DNA of 64,000 bases from Pseudomonas anguilliseptica (GCF_021375795.1 NZ_JAEIOI010000001.1:1364001-1428000), one strand, 5' to 3'. Counted from the stretch's first letter, positions 19,168 to 30,934 are shown. The notes: generated by a model not told the origin, from the sequence alone. A program made the numbers and translations.

Positions 19168-20262
19168 ATGTCGGAACAGGAACTGCAGGCCCTGCGCCTG
19201 CGCATCGACAACCTCGATGAACGCATCCTTGAGCTGATCAGCGACCGTGCCCGCTGCGCTGAGGAAGTGGCGCGGGTGAAGATGAAGGAACTCAAGGAAG
19301 GCGAGTCCCCGGTGTTCTACCGCCCTGAACGTGAAGCCCAGGTGCTCAAACGCATCATGGAGCGCAACCAGGGGCCGCTGGGCAATGAGGAAATGGCGCG
19401 GCTGTTCCGCGAGATCATGTCTTCCTGCCTGGCTCTGGAAAATCCGCTCAAGGTCGCTTACCTAGGCCCTGAGGGCACCTTTACCCAGGCTGCGGCGATG
19501 AAGCATTTCGGTCACGCAGTGATCAGTCAGCCGATGGCGGCCATCGACGAAGTGTTCCGTGAAGTGGCTGCCGGTGCGGTGAACTTTGGCGTGGTGCCGG
19601 TGGAAAATTCCACCGAGGGCGCGGTCAACCACACCCTCGACAGCTTCCTTGAGCACGACATGGTCATCTGTGGCGAAGTCGAGCTGCGCATTCACCACCA
19701 CCTGCTGGTGGGTGAAACTACCAAGACCGACAAGATCACCCGTATCTACTCCCACGCTCAGTCCCTGGCGCAGTGCCGCAAGTGGCTGGACGCGCATTAC
19801 CCGAATGTCGAGCGCGTGGCGGTGTCGAGCAATGCCGATGCGGCCAAACGCGTGAAGAGCGAGTGGAACAGTGCGGCCATCGCTGGCGATATGGCGGCTA
19901 ATCTGTACGGCCTGACCAAGTTGGCGGAAAAGATCGAGGATCGTCCGGACAACTCCACGCGCTTTTTGATCATCGGCAACCAGGAAGTGCCGCCCACCGG
20001 CGATGACAAGACCTCGGTGATCATCTCCGTGAGCAACAAGCCGGGTGCGCTGCACGAGCTGCTGGTGCCGTTCCACAACAACGGCATCGACCTGACCCGT
20101 ATCGAAACCCGCCCGTCGCGCAGCGGCAAGTGGACCTACGTGTTCTTTATCGACTTCGTCGGCCACCACCGCGATCCGCTGATCAAGGACGTGCTGGAAA
20201 AAATCAATCAGGAAGCCGTGGCGCTCAAGGTGCTGGGCTCCTACCCCAAAGCGGTACTTTAA
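19168..20262 (+). CDS. pheA: Bifunctional chorismate mutase / prephenate dehydratase
   Basis: A 364-residue fused enzyme that turns chorismate into phenylpyruvate. Residues ~1-90 are an AroQ-type chorismate mutase (LRLRIDNLDERILELISDRARCAEEVARVK). Residues ~95-270 are prephenate dehydratase with VAYLGPEGTFTQAAA, the VVPVENSTEGAVNHTLD motif and the STRFLIIG motif containing the catalytic Thr. Residues ~280-360 form an ACT domain (KPGALHELLVPF and ESR-like IETRPSR), which normally gives feedback inhibition by phenylalanine. The frame runs upstream over serC, but ATG 19168, two bases after the serC stop, gives the family opening MSEQELQALRLRID. Confidence 0.96.
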   Translation: MSEQELQALRLRIDNLDERILELISDRARCAEEVARVKMKELKEGESPVFYRPEREAQVLKRIMERNQGPLGNEEMARLFREIMSSCLALENPLKVAYLGPEGTFTQAAAMKHFGHAVISQPMAAIDEVFREVAAGAVNFGVVPVENSTEGAVNHTLDSFLEHDMVICGEVELRIHHHLLVGETTKTDKITRIYSHAQSLAQCRKWLDAHYPNVERVAVSSNADAAKRVKSEWNSAAIAGDMAANLYGLTKLAEKIEDRPDNSTRFLIIGNQEVPPTGDDKTSVIISVSNKPGALHELLVPFHNNGIDLTRIETRPSRSGKWTYVFFIDFVGHHRDPLIKDVLEKINQEAVALKVLGSYPKAVL

Positions 20263-20353
20263 AACTGCTGCGGCACGCCTCAGGTCTCAAGCTACACGCG
20301 CATCGACGCCGGGCTGTACTTGGGGCTTGCGGCTTTAAGCGTGAGGCATTGCT

Positions 20354-21460
20354 ATGACCGATTTCCTCGCCCTGGCCCAGCCAGGCGTACAGCAGCTGTC
20401 GCCCTATGTACCGGGCAAGCCGGTGGACGAGCTGGCCCGGGAGCTGGATCTGGACCCGGCCAGCATCGTCAAGCTGGCCAGCAACGAGAACCCGCTGGGC
20501 CCCAGCCCTCGGGCGCTGGAAGCGATTCGCAGCGAGCTGGCCGAGCTGACCCGTTATCCCGATGGCAATGGCTTCGAGCTGAAAAGCCGTCTGGCTGCGC
20601 GCTGTGGTGTGCAGATCAATCAAGTCACCCTGGGTAACGGTTCCAACGACATTCTCGATCTGGTGGCGCGCGCCTATCTGGCCCCTGGCCTGAATGCGGT
20701 GTTTAGCCAGTACGCCTTTGCCGTTTACCCCATCTCGACCCAGGCCGTAGGTGCCCAAGGCAAGGTGGTGCCTGCCAAAGACTATGGTCATGACCTGGAG
20801 GCCATGCTCGCGGCCATCGATGAATACACCCGTGTGGTGTTTATCGCCAACCCGAACAACCCGACTGGCACCTGGTTTGGCCCCGACGCGCTGGAGCGCT
20901 TCCTCGCGCGCGTGCCGCAGAGCGTGCTGGTGGTGCTGGATGAGGCTTATATCGAATTCGCCGAAGGTGATGAGCTGCCGGACGGCCTCAAGTACCTGGC
21001 GCGTTACGACAACCTGCTGGTTTCGCGCACCTTCTCCAAGGCCTATGGCCTGGCGGCGCTGCGCGTCGGTTATGCGCTCAGCTCGGCGCAGATCGCCGAT
21101 GTGCTGAATCGCGTGCGTCAGCCGTTCAACGTCAACAGCCTGGCCCTGAGCGCTGCCTGTGCGGCGCTGGATGATGCTGATTACCTGGCGCAAAGCCGTC
21201 AGTTCAATGATGCCGGCATGGCGCAGCTGGAAACTGGCTTGCGTGAGCTGGGTCTGAGCTGGATTCCATCGAAGGGTAATTTTATCTGCGTCGATTTTGC
21301 TCGTGATACCGCGGCGATCAATCAGGCGCTGCTGCGTGCTGGGGTGATCGTGCGCCCGGTGGCCGGTTATGGCATGCCGAACTTCCTGCGCGTATCGATT
21401 GGTCTGCCGGCTGAAAATGCGCGCTTCCTCGAGGCTCTGGCCAAGGTGCTGAGCGCGTGA
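20354..21460 (+). CDS. hisC: Histidinol-phosphate / aromatic aminotransferase
   Basis: A 368-residue class I/II PLP aminotransferase. KLASNENPLGPSP near residues 40-52, NPNNPTGT, the LDEAYIEF motif, the PLP lysine in SRTFSKAYGLAALRVGY and the C-terminal RVSIG are all present. HisC acts in histidine synthesis. The copy placed between pheA and tyrA/aroA in pseudomonads (HisC2) is thought to act mainly in phenylalanine and tyrosine synthesis. ATG 20354 has GAGG nine bases upstream. It follows pheA after a 91-bp gap and overlaps the next gene by four bases (GTGA), so coupled translation is likely. Confidence 0.94.
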   Translation: MTDFLALAQPGVQQLSPYVPGKPVDELARELDLDPASIVKLASNENPLGPSPRALEAIRSELAELTRYPDGNGFELKSRLAARCGVQINQVTLGNGSNDILDLVARAYLAPGLNAVFSQYAFAVYPISTQAVGAQGKVVPAKDYGHDLEAMLAAIDEYTRVVFIANPNNPTGTWFGPDALERFLARVPQSVLVVLDEAYIEFAEGDELPDGLKYLARYDNLLVSRTFSKAYGLAALRVGYALSSAQIADVLNRVRQPFNVNSLALSAACAALDDADYLAQSRQFNDAGMAQLETGLRELGLSWIPSKGNFICVDFARDTAAINQALLRAGVIVRPVAGYGMPNFLRVSIGLPAENARFLEALAKVLSA

Positions 21461-23712
21461 GTGAGGTCAAGTCTGCTGTCACTCAGGTGCAATCTGCTGC
21501 CCCTAAGCTCGGCCGCCTGGTGGTTATCGGTCTGGGGTTGATTGGCGGCTCCTTCGCCAAAGGCTTGCGTGAGCGCGGCCTGTTTCACGAAGTAATTGGT
21601 GTCGATCTGGACCCGGAGTCGCGCCGCTTGGCGGTTGAATTGGGGGTGGTCGACCGCTGCGAGGTTGATCTGCTTGCCGCCTGTCAGGGTGCTGACGTGA
21701 TCCAGCTGGCGGTGCCTATCCTGGCCATGGAGAAGCTGCTGGCTGAACTGGCCAAGCTTGATCTGGGTGCTGCGGTGCTCACTGATGTGGGTAGCGCCAA
21801 AGGCAATGTAGTGCGCGTCGCTCGCCTGGCTTTTACCGGCAAAGCGGTGCGCTTCGTGCCTGGGCACCCGATTGCCGGTTCCGAGCAGAGCGGGGTGGAG
21901 GCCTCCAATGCGCAGCTGTTCCGGCGCCACAAGGTCATTCTCACGCCCTGCGAGCAAAGCGACGAGCCGGCTCTGGAACTGGTCGATGCGCTGTGGCGCG
22001 AGCTGGGTGCGGATGTCGAGCATATGGAGGTCGAGCATCACGACCAGGTACTGGCCGCGACCAGCCATCTGCCGCATTTGCTGGCGTTCACCTTGGTTGA
22101 CTCACTGGCCAAACGCAGTGAGAACCTGGAGATCTTTCGTTACGCCGCTGGTGGTTTCCGTGACTTCACGCGGATCGCCGGCAGTGATCCGGTCATGTGG
22201 CATGACATCTTCCTCGCCAACCGCGAGGCGGTGCTGCGCACGCTGGACGTATTTCGCGACGACCTCGACGCCTTGCGCGACGCGGTTGACGCAGGGGATG
22301 GGCATCAATTGCTGGGCGTTTTCACCCGCGCCCGCGTGGCCCGTGAGCATTTCGGCAAAATTCTGGCCCGCAGGGCCTATGTGGACGCTATGCACTCGAA
22401 CGATCTGGTTTTTCTGGCTAACCCTGGCGGCAAACTCTCCGGGCGTATTCGCGTTCCGGGCGACAAGTCCATCTCCCACCGCTCGATTATGCTCGGCTCG
22501 CTGGCCGAAGGCACCACGCATGTTGAAGGCTTTCTGGAAGGTGAAGATGCCCTGGCGACCATTCAGGCGTTTCGCGATATGGGTGTGGTCATCGAAGGCC
22601 CGCATCACGGCCGTGTTACCGTGCATGGGGTCGGCCTGCATGGTCTGAAGGCGCCCGTGGGGCCCCTGTATATGGGCAACTCCGGTACGTCGATGCGCCT
22701 GCTTTCTGGCCTGTTGGCAGCGCAGCCATTCGACACCACGCTGACCGGTGATCCCTCGCTGTCCAAGCGGCCGATGAATCGTGTGGCCAAGCCGCTGCGC
22801 GAAATGGGCGCAGTGATCGAAACCGGCCCGGAAGGTCGTCCGCCATTGATGATCAAGGGTGGCCAGCGACTGACCGGCATGGACTACGAGATGCCCATGG
22901 CCAGCGCTCAGGTGAAATCCTGCCTGCTGTTGGCGGGTCTTTACGCCGCAGGTCGTACGTCGGTGACTGAGCCGGCACCGACCCGCGACCACACCGAGCG
23001 TATGCTGCGTGGCTTTGGTTACCCCGTGACGGTGGATGGCAGCACGGCCAGCGTCGAGTCGGGCCACAAACTGACCGCCACGCATATTGAAGTGCCGGCC
23101 GATATTTCCTCGGCGGCATTCTTCCTGGTCGCCGGCAGCATTGCCGAAGATTCGGAGCTGGTGCTGGAACATGTCGGCATCAACCCGACCCGCACCGGCG
23201 TCATCGACATCCTCAAGCTGATGGGCGGCGACATCACCCTGGAAAACCAGCGTGAAGTGGGCGGTGAAATAGTGGCCGATATCCGCGTGCGCAGTGCCAA
23301 GCTGAAAGGCATCGATATTCCGGAAGACCTGGTGCCGCTGGCTATCGACGAATTCCCTGTGCTGTTTGTCGCGGCTTCCGTGGCTGAAGGGCGCACCGTG
23401 TTGCGTGGTGCCGAAGAGCTGCGGGTCAAGGAGTCCGATCGGATTCAGGTAATGGCCGATGGTCTGATCGCGCTGGGCGTCAAGGCTGAGCCAACGCCGG
23501 ATGGCATCATTATCGAAGGCGGCAGCATCGGTGGTGGCGAAGTCTGGGCCCATGGCGATCACCGTATTGCCATGTCCTTTAGCGTGGCCTCGCTGCGCGC
23601 CTCCGCGCCGATCCGTATCCATGATTGCGCCAACGTCGCCACCTCGTTCCCTAATTTTCTCGCCTTGTCAGCTCAGGTCGGTATCCGCGTGGCCGAGGAG
23701 GGCAAGGCATGA
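21457..23712 (+). CDS. tyrA-aroA: Fused prephenate/arogenate dehydrogenase and EPSP synthase
   Basis: A 751-residue fusion of two shikimate-branch enzymes. Residues ~18-300 are a TyrA dehydrogenase with the NAD motif [13 protein letters not shown], the [15 protein letters not shown] motif and the catalytic His region ATSHLPHLL. Residues ~310-745 are 5-enolpyruvylshikimate-3-phosphate synthase. Its markers are [35 protein letters not shown], the RVKESDRI motif and [10 protein letters not shown]. The AroA part carries Ala after the GNSGT block in the pattern of class II-like pseudomonad enzymes; herbicide sensitivity cannot be read here. The GTG start overlaps the hisC stop and the stop overlaps the cmk start. 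The fusion is a known pseudomonad feature. Confidence 0.95.
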   Translation: MSEVKSAVTQVQSAAPKLGRLVVIGLGLIGGSFAKGLRERGLFHEVIGVDLDPESRRLAVELGVVDRCEVDLLAACQGADVIQLAVPILAMEKLLAELAKLDLGAAVLTDVGSAKGNVVRVARLAFTGKAVRFVPGHPIAGSEQSGVEASNAQLFRRHKVILTPCEQSDEPALELVDALWRELGADVEHMEVEHHDQVLAATSHLPHLLAFTLVDSLAKRSENLEIFRYAAGGFRDFTRIAGSDPVMWHDIFLANREAVLRTLDVFRDDLDALRDAVDAGDGHQLLGVFTRARVAREHFGKILARRAYVDAMHSNDLVFLANPGGKLSGRIRVPGDKSISHRSIMLGSLAEGTTHVEGFLEGEDALATIQAFRDMGVVIEGPHHGRVTVHGVGLHGLKAPVGPLYMGNSGTSMRLLSGLLAAQPFDTTLTGDPSLSKRPMNRVAKPLREMGAVIETGPEGRPPLMIKGGQRLTGMDYEMPMASAQVKSCLLLAGLYAAGRTSVTEPAPTRDHTERMLRGFGYPVTVDGSTASVESGHKLTATHIEVPADISSAAFFLVAGSIAEDSELVLEHVGINPTRTGVIDILKLMGGDITLENQREVGGEIVADIRVRSAKLKGIDIPEDLVPLAIDEFPVLFVAASVAEGRTVLRGAEELRVKESDRIQVMADGLIALGVKAEPTPDGIIIEGGSIGGGEVWAHGDHRIAMSFSVASLRASAPIRIHDCANVATSFPNFLALSAQVGIRVAEEGKA

Positions 23713-24395
23713 TCGTCGCTCCGGTTATCACCATCGACGGGCCGAGTGGCTCGGGCAAGGGCACTATTGCCGGCTTGCTGGCCAAGCAGCTGGGCTGGAA
23801 TCTGCTGGATTCGGGGGCGCTGTATCGTCTGCTGGCCTTTGCTGCCGGCAATCACGGTGTCGATCTGACCAACGAAGAAGCGATGAAGCTGCTCGCCGCC
23901 CATCTGGATGTGCAATTCATTGCTGCGGGTGATGGCCATGGTCAGCGCATCATTCTTGAAGGCGAAGAAGTCACTGATCTGATCCGCAATGAGCAGGTTG
24001 GCGCTGGTGCTTCGCAGGTAGCCTCGCTGTCTGCCGTGCGTGAAGCACTGCTGCAGCGTCAGCAGGCGTTTCAGGAGATGCCGGGCCTGGTCGCCGATGG
24101 TCGCGATATGGGTACCGTGGTATTTCCCGATGCACCGCTGAAGATTTTTCTCACCGCCAGCGCCGAGGAGCGCGCCCGCCGCCGCTACTTGCAGTTGAAG
24201 GCCAAGGGCGATGATGTTAATCTCGCGAGTCTTCTTGATGAGATTCAGGCGCGCGATGAGCGCGATACCCAGCGTGCAGTGGCGCCGCTCAAGCCTGCAG
24301 CCGATGCGATCCAGCTGGATTCCACTGAACTCTCCATCGAACAAGTGCTTGAACGAATTCTGAGTGAGGTCGCCAATCGCGATCTTGCCGGATGA
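23709..24395 (+). CDS. cmk: Cytidylate kinase
   Basis: A 228-residue nucleoside monophosphate kinase that phosphorylates CMP and dCMP. The P-loop is GPSGSGKGT (residues ~11-19), followed by [15 protein letters not shown], the [22 protein letters not shown] motif, the Arg-rich lid [14 protein letters not shown] and [10 protein letters not shown] 23709 overlaps the preceding stop codon as ATGA. The cmk-rpsA pairing is conserved across gammaproteobacteria. Confidence 0.96.
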   Translation: MIVAPVITIDGPSGSGKGTIAGLLAKQLGWNLLDSGALYRLLAFAAGNHGVDLTNEEAMKLLAAHLDVQFIAAGDGHGQRIILEGEEVTDLIRNEQVGAGASQVASLSAVREALLQRQQAFQEMPGLVADGRDMGTVVFPDAPLKIFLTASAEERARRRYLQLKAKGDDVNLASLLDEIQARDERDTQRAVAPLKPAADAIQLDSTELSIEQVLERILSEVANRDLAG

Positions 24396-24432
24396 TAAGA
24401 GCCACAGCTGCTTAAGTTGACTGGCTCGCAAG

Positions 24433-24475
24433 GAGGCGTACGGGAGTCCAGTCTCAATCCCGGTTGCCTCTTTTT
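24433..24475 (+). terminator. Terminator-like stem in the rpsA leader
   Basis: GAGGC pairs with GCCTC and, inside it, CGGGA with TCCCG; five T follow at 24471-24475. It lies in the 151-bp gap between cmk and rpsA, about 70 bases before the rpsA start. It could end cmk transcripts or act as an attenuator for rpsA. Confidence 0.45.
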
Positions 24476-24546
24476 ATATGAACGTACCCACATTGTCTGG
24501 AGTGTGGTTTGGGCGGATTCCCTGCCCTGAATCAACAGGAATTAAA

Positions 24547-26232
24547 ATGAGCGAAAGCTTTGCTGAACTGTTTGAAGAAAGCCTAAAAACCCTGAACCTT
24601 CAGGCTGGCTCGATCATCACCGCTATCATCGTCGACATCGATTACCAAGCTGGTTGGGTAACCGTTCACGCTGGTTTGAAGTCTGAAGGCCTCATCCCGC
24701 TTGAGCAGTTCCACAACGACGCTGGCGAGCTGACCATCAAGGTCGGTGACGAAGTTCACGTTGCCCTGGACGCGGTTGAAGATGGCTTTGGTGAAACAAA
24801 GCTGTCCCGCGAAAAAGCCAAACGTGCCGAGTGCTGGATCGTTCTGGAAGCAGCTTTCGCCGCTGAGGAAGTGGTTACGGGCGTTATCAACGGTAAGGTT
24901 AAGGGCGGCTTCACTGTCGACGTTAACGGCATCCGTGCGTTCCTCCCAGGTTCCTTGGTCGATGTCCGTCCGGTGCGTGATACCACCCACCTGGAAGGCA
25001 AAGAGCTCGAATTCAAAGTCATCAAGCTGGACCAGAAGCGCAACAACGTTGTTGTTTCCCGCCGCAGCGTTCTGGAAGCCGAGAACAGCGCCGAGCGCGA
25101 AGCTCTGCTGGAATCCCTGCAGGAAGGTCAGCAAGTCAAAGGTATCGTCAAAAACCTCACCGACTACGGCGCGTTCGTGGATCTGGGTGGCGTCGATGGC
25201 CTGCTGCACATCACCGACATGGCTTGGAAGCGCATCAAGCATCCGTCGGAAATCGTCAACGTTGGCGATGAAATCGACGTCAAGATCCTCAAGTACGATC
25301 GCGAGCGCAACCGTGTTTCCCTCGGCCTCAAGCAGCTGGGCGAAGATCCATGGGTTGCCATCAAGGCGCGTTACCCGCAGGACACCCGTGTTACTGCGCG
25401 CGTAACCAATCTGACCGACTACGGCTGCTTCGCAGAGCTGGAAGAAGGCGTGGAAGGCCTGGTGCACGTATCCGAAATGGATTGGACCAACAAAAACATC
25501 CATCCTTCGAAGGTCGTTAACGTCGGCGACGAAGTGGAAGTTATGGTTCTGGATATCGACGAAGAGCGTCGTCGTATCTCCCTGGGTATCAAGCAGTGCA
25601 AAACCAACCCGTGGGAAGATTTCTCCGGTCAGTTCAACAAGGGCGACAAGATCTCCGGCACCATCAAGTCGATCACCGATTTCGGTATCTTCATTGGTCT
25701 GGATGGCGGCATCGACGGCCTCGTTCACCTGTCCGACATCTCCTGGAACGAAGTAGGTGAAGAAGCTGTACGCCGCTTCAAGAAGGGCGACGAGCTGGAA
25801 ACCGTTATCCTCTCCGTTGATCCGGAGCGTGAGCGCATTTCCCTCGGCATCAAGCAGCTAGAAGAAGATCCGTTCTCCGACTACGTTGCTGTCAACGACA
25901 AAGGCACTATCGTTCGCGGTACTGTGAAAGAAGTTGACGCCAAGGGTGCAATCATCACTCTGGCTGATGGTATTGAAGCGACGCTGAAAGCCTCCGAAAT
26001 CAGCCGTGATCGCGTTGAAGACGCGCGCAACGTGCTGAAAGAAGGCGAAGAAGTAGAAGCCAAGATCATCAGCGTTGACCGTAAGAGCCGCGTAATCAGC
26101 TTGTCGGTCAAGTCGAAAGACGTTGAAGACGAAAAAGAAGCAATCAAAGAAATGCGTAAGCAGGAAGTAGAAACTGCTGGTCCGACCACCATCGGTGATC
26201 TGATCCGTGCGCAAATGGAGAACCAGGGCTAA
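24547..26232 (+). CDS. rpsA: 30S ribosomal protein S1
   Basis: A 561-residue protein with six consecutive S1 RNA-binding domains (roughly residues 20-86, 105-171, 190-260, 275-347, 362-434 and 449-520). The repeated pattern is [27 protein letters not shown]1 docks mRNA on the small subunit and helps unfold structured leaders. The frame extends to 24478, but ATG 24547 gives the invariant [14 protein letters not shown] opening and follows an AGGA motif. The gene uses a very biased, highly expressed codon set. In E. coli S1 represses its own mRNA; whether this leader does the same cannot be told here. A strong terminator follows. Confidence 0.97.
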   Translation: MSESFAELFEESLKTLNLQAGSIITAIIVDIDYQAGWVTVHAGLKSEGLIPLEQFHNDAGELTIKVGDEVHVALDAVEDGFGETKLSREKAKRAECWIVLEAAFAAEEVVTGVINGKVKGGFTVDVNGIRAFLPGSLVDVRPVRDTTHLEGKELEFKVIKLDQKRNNVVVSRRSVLEAENSAEREALLESLQEGQQVKGIVKNLTDYGAFVDLGGVDGLLHITDMAWKRIKHPSEIVNVGDEIDVKILKYDRERNRVSLGLKQLGEDPWVAIKARYPQDTRVTARVTNLTDYGCFAELEEGVEGLVHVSEMDWTNKNIHPSKVVNVGDEVEVMVLDIDEERRRISLGIKQCKTNPWEDFSGQFNKGDKISGTIKSITDFGIFIGLDGGIDGLVHLSDISWNEVGEEAVRRFKKGDELETVILSVDPERERISLGIKQLEEDPFSDYVAVNDKGTIVRGTVKEVDAKGAIITLADGIEATLKASEISRDRVEDARNVLKEGEEVEAKIISVDRKSRVISLSVKSKDVEDEKEAIKEMRKQEVETAGPTTIGDLIRAQMENQG

Positions 26233-26247
26233 TCCCTGACTCACCTG

Positions 26248-26276
26248 AAAAGGGCGACTTCGGTCGCCCTTTTTTG
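26248..26276 (+). terminator. Rho-independent terminator after rpsA
   Basis: GGGCGAC pairs with GTCGCCC around a TTCG-type loop and is followed by six T, 16 bases past the rpsA stop. Confidence 0.9.
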
Positions 26277-26460
26277 TGTCTGCCATGCATGGTAGACACC
26301 CCTTCTTGGTCGTCGCTACGCGACGTCATAAGTTGCTCCAGGCAATTTCTTGTGCCCTGAAAAGCGCTAAGGTGTTGTTTTATAGGCTGTTCAAAATCTG
26401 CAAGGCATGCTAAAACCTTCCTATCTAGTGATCTAGCCGCTTGAAAAAGAAGGGAAAACC

Positions 26461-26745
26461 ATGACCAAGTCGGAGTTGATCGAGCGCATCGTTACCCATC
26501 AAGGGCAGCTCTCATCCAAGGATGTCGAGTTGGCGATCAAGACTATGCTTGAGCAAATGTCGCAGGCGTTATCGACCGGGGATCGGATCGAGATTCGCGG
26601 CTTTGGCAGCTTCTCATTGCACTATCGTGCGCCACGCGTTGGGCGTAACCCGAAGACCGGTGACTCGGTTCGGCTAGATGGCAAGTTTGTGCCGCACTTC
26701 AAGCCTGGCAAGGAGTTGCGTGATCGGGTGAATGAGGACGAGTAG
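26461..26745 (+). CDS. ihfB: Integration host factor beta subunit
   Basis: A 94-residue HU/IHF-family protein that bends DNA sharply as a heterodimer with IhfA. The opening [11 protein letters not shown], the dimer core ([15 protein letters not shown]), the [31 protein letters not shown] arm with the intercalating Pro, and the C-terminal [15 protein letters not shown] are all typical. The 228-bp gap before it contains the rpsA terminator. ihfB marks the left border of the surface-glycan locus, as himD/ihfB does in P. aeruginosa. No wzz follows it here, unlike PAO1. Confidence 0.96.
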   Translation: MTKSELIERIVTHQGQLSSKDVELAIKTMLEQMSQALSTGDRIEIRGFGSFSLHYRAPRVGRNPKTGDSVRLDGKFVPHFKPGKELRDRVNEDE

Positions 26746-26957
26746 TCCTTGGTGTGTTTCTTGGCTGTCTTTTAGGTTTTCTGTTTTTCTGCATCCTTGC
26801 TTTGCCTTTTCAGGCGGCGAGTCCCCTTCGTGTCGTGTAAAATATCTGGTCTTCAATCGGCGAGTGGCGCCGGTTGCGTCTGTGTGCGCTTATGTGGGTA
26901 GGCTGATGCCATCAGTTTCTGATATTTCAGCTTGTTCGTATTCGTTGTGAGGGTTTG

Positions 26958-28754
26958 ATGTTCCAAGTTTTTAATAAGTTAAAGGGCCTGCTTAGCATAA
27001 GCGAAAGAAAGCGCGCTCTTCTCGTATTCTTGTTGATGCTAGGCACTGCATTCCTAGAAATGGTAGGTGTCGCCTCCATTATGCCGTTTGTGGCGGTTTT
27101 GTCTGATCCTCAAGCAGTTCAGAAGTATGATTATTTGAAGTATGCTTATGAGTTTATAGGATTTTCTAGCATCAAAAGCTTTTTGATTCTTTTAGGTTTT
27201 TTTGTTCTTTTCCTATTTGTTTTCAGTCTTGGGCTAAAAGCGTTTACTACTTATGCGGTGTTGCGTTTTTCAAATATGCGAGCGCACACGTTCTCATATC
27301 GGCTTTTGCAAGGTTATTTGTTTAAGCCCTACAGTTTTTTTCTGGGGCGAAATACTGCTGAGCTGAGCAAAAGAATATTTTCAGAGGTTGGTGAGGTCAT
27401 AAACGGCGCCTTGATTCCTGCAATGAAAGTTGTTTCGGGTGGTTTGGTTGCAATTATGATTAGTCTGCTCTTGCTCGTTGTCGAGCCTGTGTTGACAGTT
27501 GTGGTTGGTGTGGTTCTGGGTGGGGCGTTTGTCGCTGTTTATGTTTCTACCCGCGGGCTTTTAAGACGTTTGGGCGAACGGCGTGTTTACACTAACGAGC
27601 GACGGTTCGTGTTGGCGGCAGAGGCTTTGAATGGTATCAAGGAGTTAAAGTTAATGGGGCGTGAGGGGAGCTACCTTGAGCGCTTTTCTCTTGTATCTAA
27701 GTCCTTTGCTAAAGATGTAACAATCAGCAAGGCTATAGGTGATTTACCACACTTTGCAATTCAGGCAATTGCTTTTGGTGGTGTTCTGGTTTTAGTCCTT
27801 TATCTTATGGGCGTGCATGGAGGGTTACAGGGCGCATTACCTGTCATTGCTCTATATGCTTTTGCGGGTTATCGGTTGCTGCCTGCATTTCAAGAAATAT
27901 TTAAAAATATTACTCAGCTACGTTTTTATGATGCTGCGCTCGATAGCTTGGCCGAAGATCTAGAAACCTTGCCTGAAGAAGGGGGCTTGCAGGGTACGTC
28001 AGCGTCTTCCAATAAACTTGGCGGTGATATTTGCTTGGATAGCATCAGGTTTAGCTACTCAGGCTCAGGAAAGGAGTCTCTTTCAGATATCTCTATCTCC
28101 ATACCAAAAGGTTCTAGTGCTGCCTTTGTTGGCAGTACAGGAGCAGGGAAAAGCACTCTGGTTGATGTGATTCTTGGTTTGATCAAGCCTTCGTCTGGGG
28201 CGCTTTCTGTTGGTGGTCATGTTGTACACGGTGCGCGGCTTCGAGATTGGCAATCCAATATAGGTTATGTGCCTCAAAATATTTTTCTTGCTGATACATC
28301 TGTTGCTGAAAATATTGCTTTTGGTGTTCCTGTTGATGCCATTGATATGGCAGCTGTCGAGAGAGCTGCCAAGGCAGCACACATTCATGATTTTATAGTG
28401 GAAGACCTGCCTCAAGGCTATCAGAGCTCTGTTGGAGAACGAGGGATTCGGTTGTCGGGTGGACAGCGTCAGCGCATAGGTATCGCGAGGGCTTTGTACC
28501 ATGATCCAGATGTCGTGGTTTTTGACGAAGCTACAAGTGCTCTTGATAACGCGACCGAGTCCTCTGTGATGGAGGCGATAAATGAGTTGCGTGGTCAGAA
28601 GACTATTATTTTGATTGCTCATCGGCTTAGTACGGTTGAGCGATGCGATACCATTTTCATGCTTGAGCAAGGGAAAGTGTGCGCAAGTGGAAACTACAGT
28701 GAATTGATGTCAGGTAGTCAGCAGTTTGCTCGCCTGGCAAGCGGAAACTATTGA
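26958..28754 (+). CDS. ABC exporter, PglK/MsbA-like lipid-linked oligosaccharide flippase candidate
   Basis: A 598-residue half-transporter with an N-terminal ABC transmembrane domain (five to six membrane segments, residues ~20-320). The C-terminal nucleotide-binding domain has Walker A GSTGAGKST at 392-400, signature LSGGQ at 499-503, Walker B VVVFDEATSALD and the H-loop IAHRLST. It should work as a homodimer. The closest type I can name is PglK, the Campylobacter flippase for undecaprenyl-linked oligosaccharides; MsbA-like lipid exporters are the alternative. It heads the glycan locus, and the dehydratase gene starts 15 bases after its stop. ATG 26958 has GAGGG five bases upstream. Codon use is much AT-richer than ihfB, which suggests acquisition by transfer. 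Confidence 0.8.
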   Translation: MFQVFNKLKGLLSISERKRALLVFLLMLGTAFLEMVGVASIMPFVAVLSDPQAVQKYDYLKYAYEFIGFSSIKSFLILLGFFVLFLFVFSLGLKAFTTYAVLRFSNMRAHTFSYRLLQGYLFKPYSFFLGRNTAELSKRIFSEVGEVINGALIPAMKVVSGGLVAIMISLLLLVVEPVLTVVVGVVLGGAFVAVYVSTRGLLRRLGERRVYTNERRFVLAAEALNGIKELKLMGREGSYLERFSLVSKSFAKDVTISKAIGDLPHFAIQAIAFGGVLVLVLYLMGVHGGLQGALPVIALYAFAGYRLLPAFQEIFKNITQLRFYDAALDSLAEDLETLPEEGGLQGTSASSNKLGGDICLDSIRFSYSGSGKESLSDISISIPKGSSAAFVGSTGAGKSTLVDVILGLIKPSSGALSVGGHVVHGARLRDWQSNIGYVPQNIFLADTSVAENIAFGVPVDAIDMAAVERAAKAAHIHDFIVEDLPQGYQSSVGERGIRLSGGQRQRIGIARALYHDPDVVVFDEATSALDNATESSVMEAINELRGQKTIILIAHRLSTVERCDTIFMLEQGKVCASGNYSELMSGSQQFARLASGNY

Positions 28755-29771
<1,017 letters not shown>

Positions 29772-29773
29772 TC

Positions 29774-30934
29774 ATGATTCCCTATGGTCGCCAGGATATC
29801 AATCAGGCAGATATTGACGCTGTTTTGTCGGTATTGCAGTCGGATTTTCTGACGCAGGGGCCACAGGTCCCTAATTTTGAAGGGGCGGTGGCTAACTATT
29901 GCAAGGCTGCTCATGCAGTTGCTGTCAATAGCGCAACTTCGGCTTTACACATTGCCTGTCTAGCTCTTGGACTTGGGCCGGGTGATCGTCTATGGACGAG
30001 CCCTGTGACGTTCGTCGCCTCTGCGAACTGCGGTTTGTACTGTGGGGCGGAAGTAGATTTTGTTGATATTGATCCTCAAACCTACAATCTTTGTCCAATC
30101 GCGCTTGAGCGTAAGTTAATTGAGGCGGAGCGGGTAGGTGCGTTGCCGAAGGTTCTAGTTGCTGTTCACCTCTGCGGACAGCCGTGCAATATGCAACAGG
30201 TTCATCGGCTTTCACAGCGGTATGGTTTCAGCGTCATTGAAGACGCTTCCCATGCCATTGGTGGTCGTTATAAAGGACTGCCTATTGGGAATTGCCAATT
30301 TAGCGATATAACCATATTCAGTTTTCATCCGGTCAAAATCATTACCACTGCTGAGGGTGGTATGGCTTTAACCAATAATGCGGTACTTGCTGAGCGTATG
30401 ATGCTGTTGCGTAGTCATGGTATTACGCGTGATCCAGAGCAGATGACTCGTGCTGCTGACGGCCCCTGGTATTATCAGCAGATTGATCTTGGTTTTAATT
30501 ATCGTATGACCGAGTTACAAGCTGCTCTAGGTGTTAGCCAAATGCAGCGCCTGGATCAGTACGTTGAGCGCCGTCACCAGTTAGCCAAACGTTATGATGA
30601 ATTGTTGGTTGATTTACCTGTTTGTTGTCCCTGGCAGCATCCGGACAGCTATTCCGGTTTGCACCTTTATGTTATTCGCCTGCAACTTGGTAAAATTGCC
30701 AAGTCACACTGTCAGGTATTTGAAGCGTTGCGGGAGCAGGGCATTGGCGTCAATGTCCATTATATTCCAGTGCATACCCAGCCGTATTATCAGCGTCTAG
30801 GTTTCTCTGTGGGGGACTTTCCCGAGTCAGAGCTTTATTACTCGGAAGCAATCAGTCTACCGATGTATGCAACCATGACTGATACACAGCAGGATGAAGT
30901 AATAAATGTGCTAAAGCGTGTTCTATCTTCATGA
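29774..30934 (+). CDS. pseC: UDP-4-amino-4,6-dideoxy-N-acetyl-beta-L-altrosamine transaminase
   Basis: A 386-residue DegT/DnrJ/EryC1-family PLP aminotransferase. The PLP lysine is K188 in FHPVKIITTAEGG. SATSALHIACLALGLGPGD, the DASHAIGG motif and NYRMTELQAALG are conserved, and the opening IPYGRQDINQADIDAV is characteristic of PseC. It transaminates the PseB product at C4 using glutamate. It overlaps the aldo/keto reductase gene by four bases (ATGA), so the genes are translationally coupled. Confidence 0.92.
   Translation: MIPYGRQDINQADIDAVLSVLQSDFLTQGPQVPNFEGAVANYCKAAHAVAVNSATSALHIACLALGLGPGDRLWTSPVTFVASANCGLYCGAEVDFVDIDPQTYNLCPIALERKLIEAERVGALPKVLVAVHLCGQPCNMQQVHRLSQRYGFSVIEDASHAIGGRYKGLPIGNCQFSDITIFSFHPVKIITTAEGGMALTNNAVLAERMMLLRSHGITRDPEQMTRAADGPWYYQQIDLGFNYRMTELQAALGVSQMQRLDQYVERRHQLAKRYDELLVDLPVCCPWQHPDSYSGLHLYVIRLQLGKIAKSHCQVFEALREQGIGVNVHYIPVHTQPYYQRLGFSVGDFPESELYYSEAISLPMYATMTDTQQDEVINVLKRVLSS

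Noticed and set aside
20277..20347. GCCTCA/TGAGGC ends in the pheA-hisC gap, possibly a degenerate repeat
   Set aside because: The six-base inverted match is too short, the inner sequence does not pair well, and no second copy is seen in the window.
22102..23622. A 506-codon frame antisense to tyrA-aroA
   Set aside because: Shadow of the strongly supported sense gene; composition is typical of a mirror frame.
26746..26957. Search for an ops/JUMPstart-type element or small gene before the glycan locus
   Set aside because: No GGCGGTAG-type motif was found and the short frames there have no ribosome site or motif; only a loose TAAAAT -10-like hexamer was seen near 26,840.
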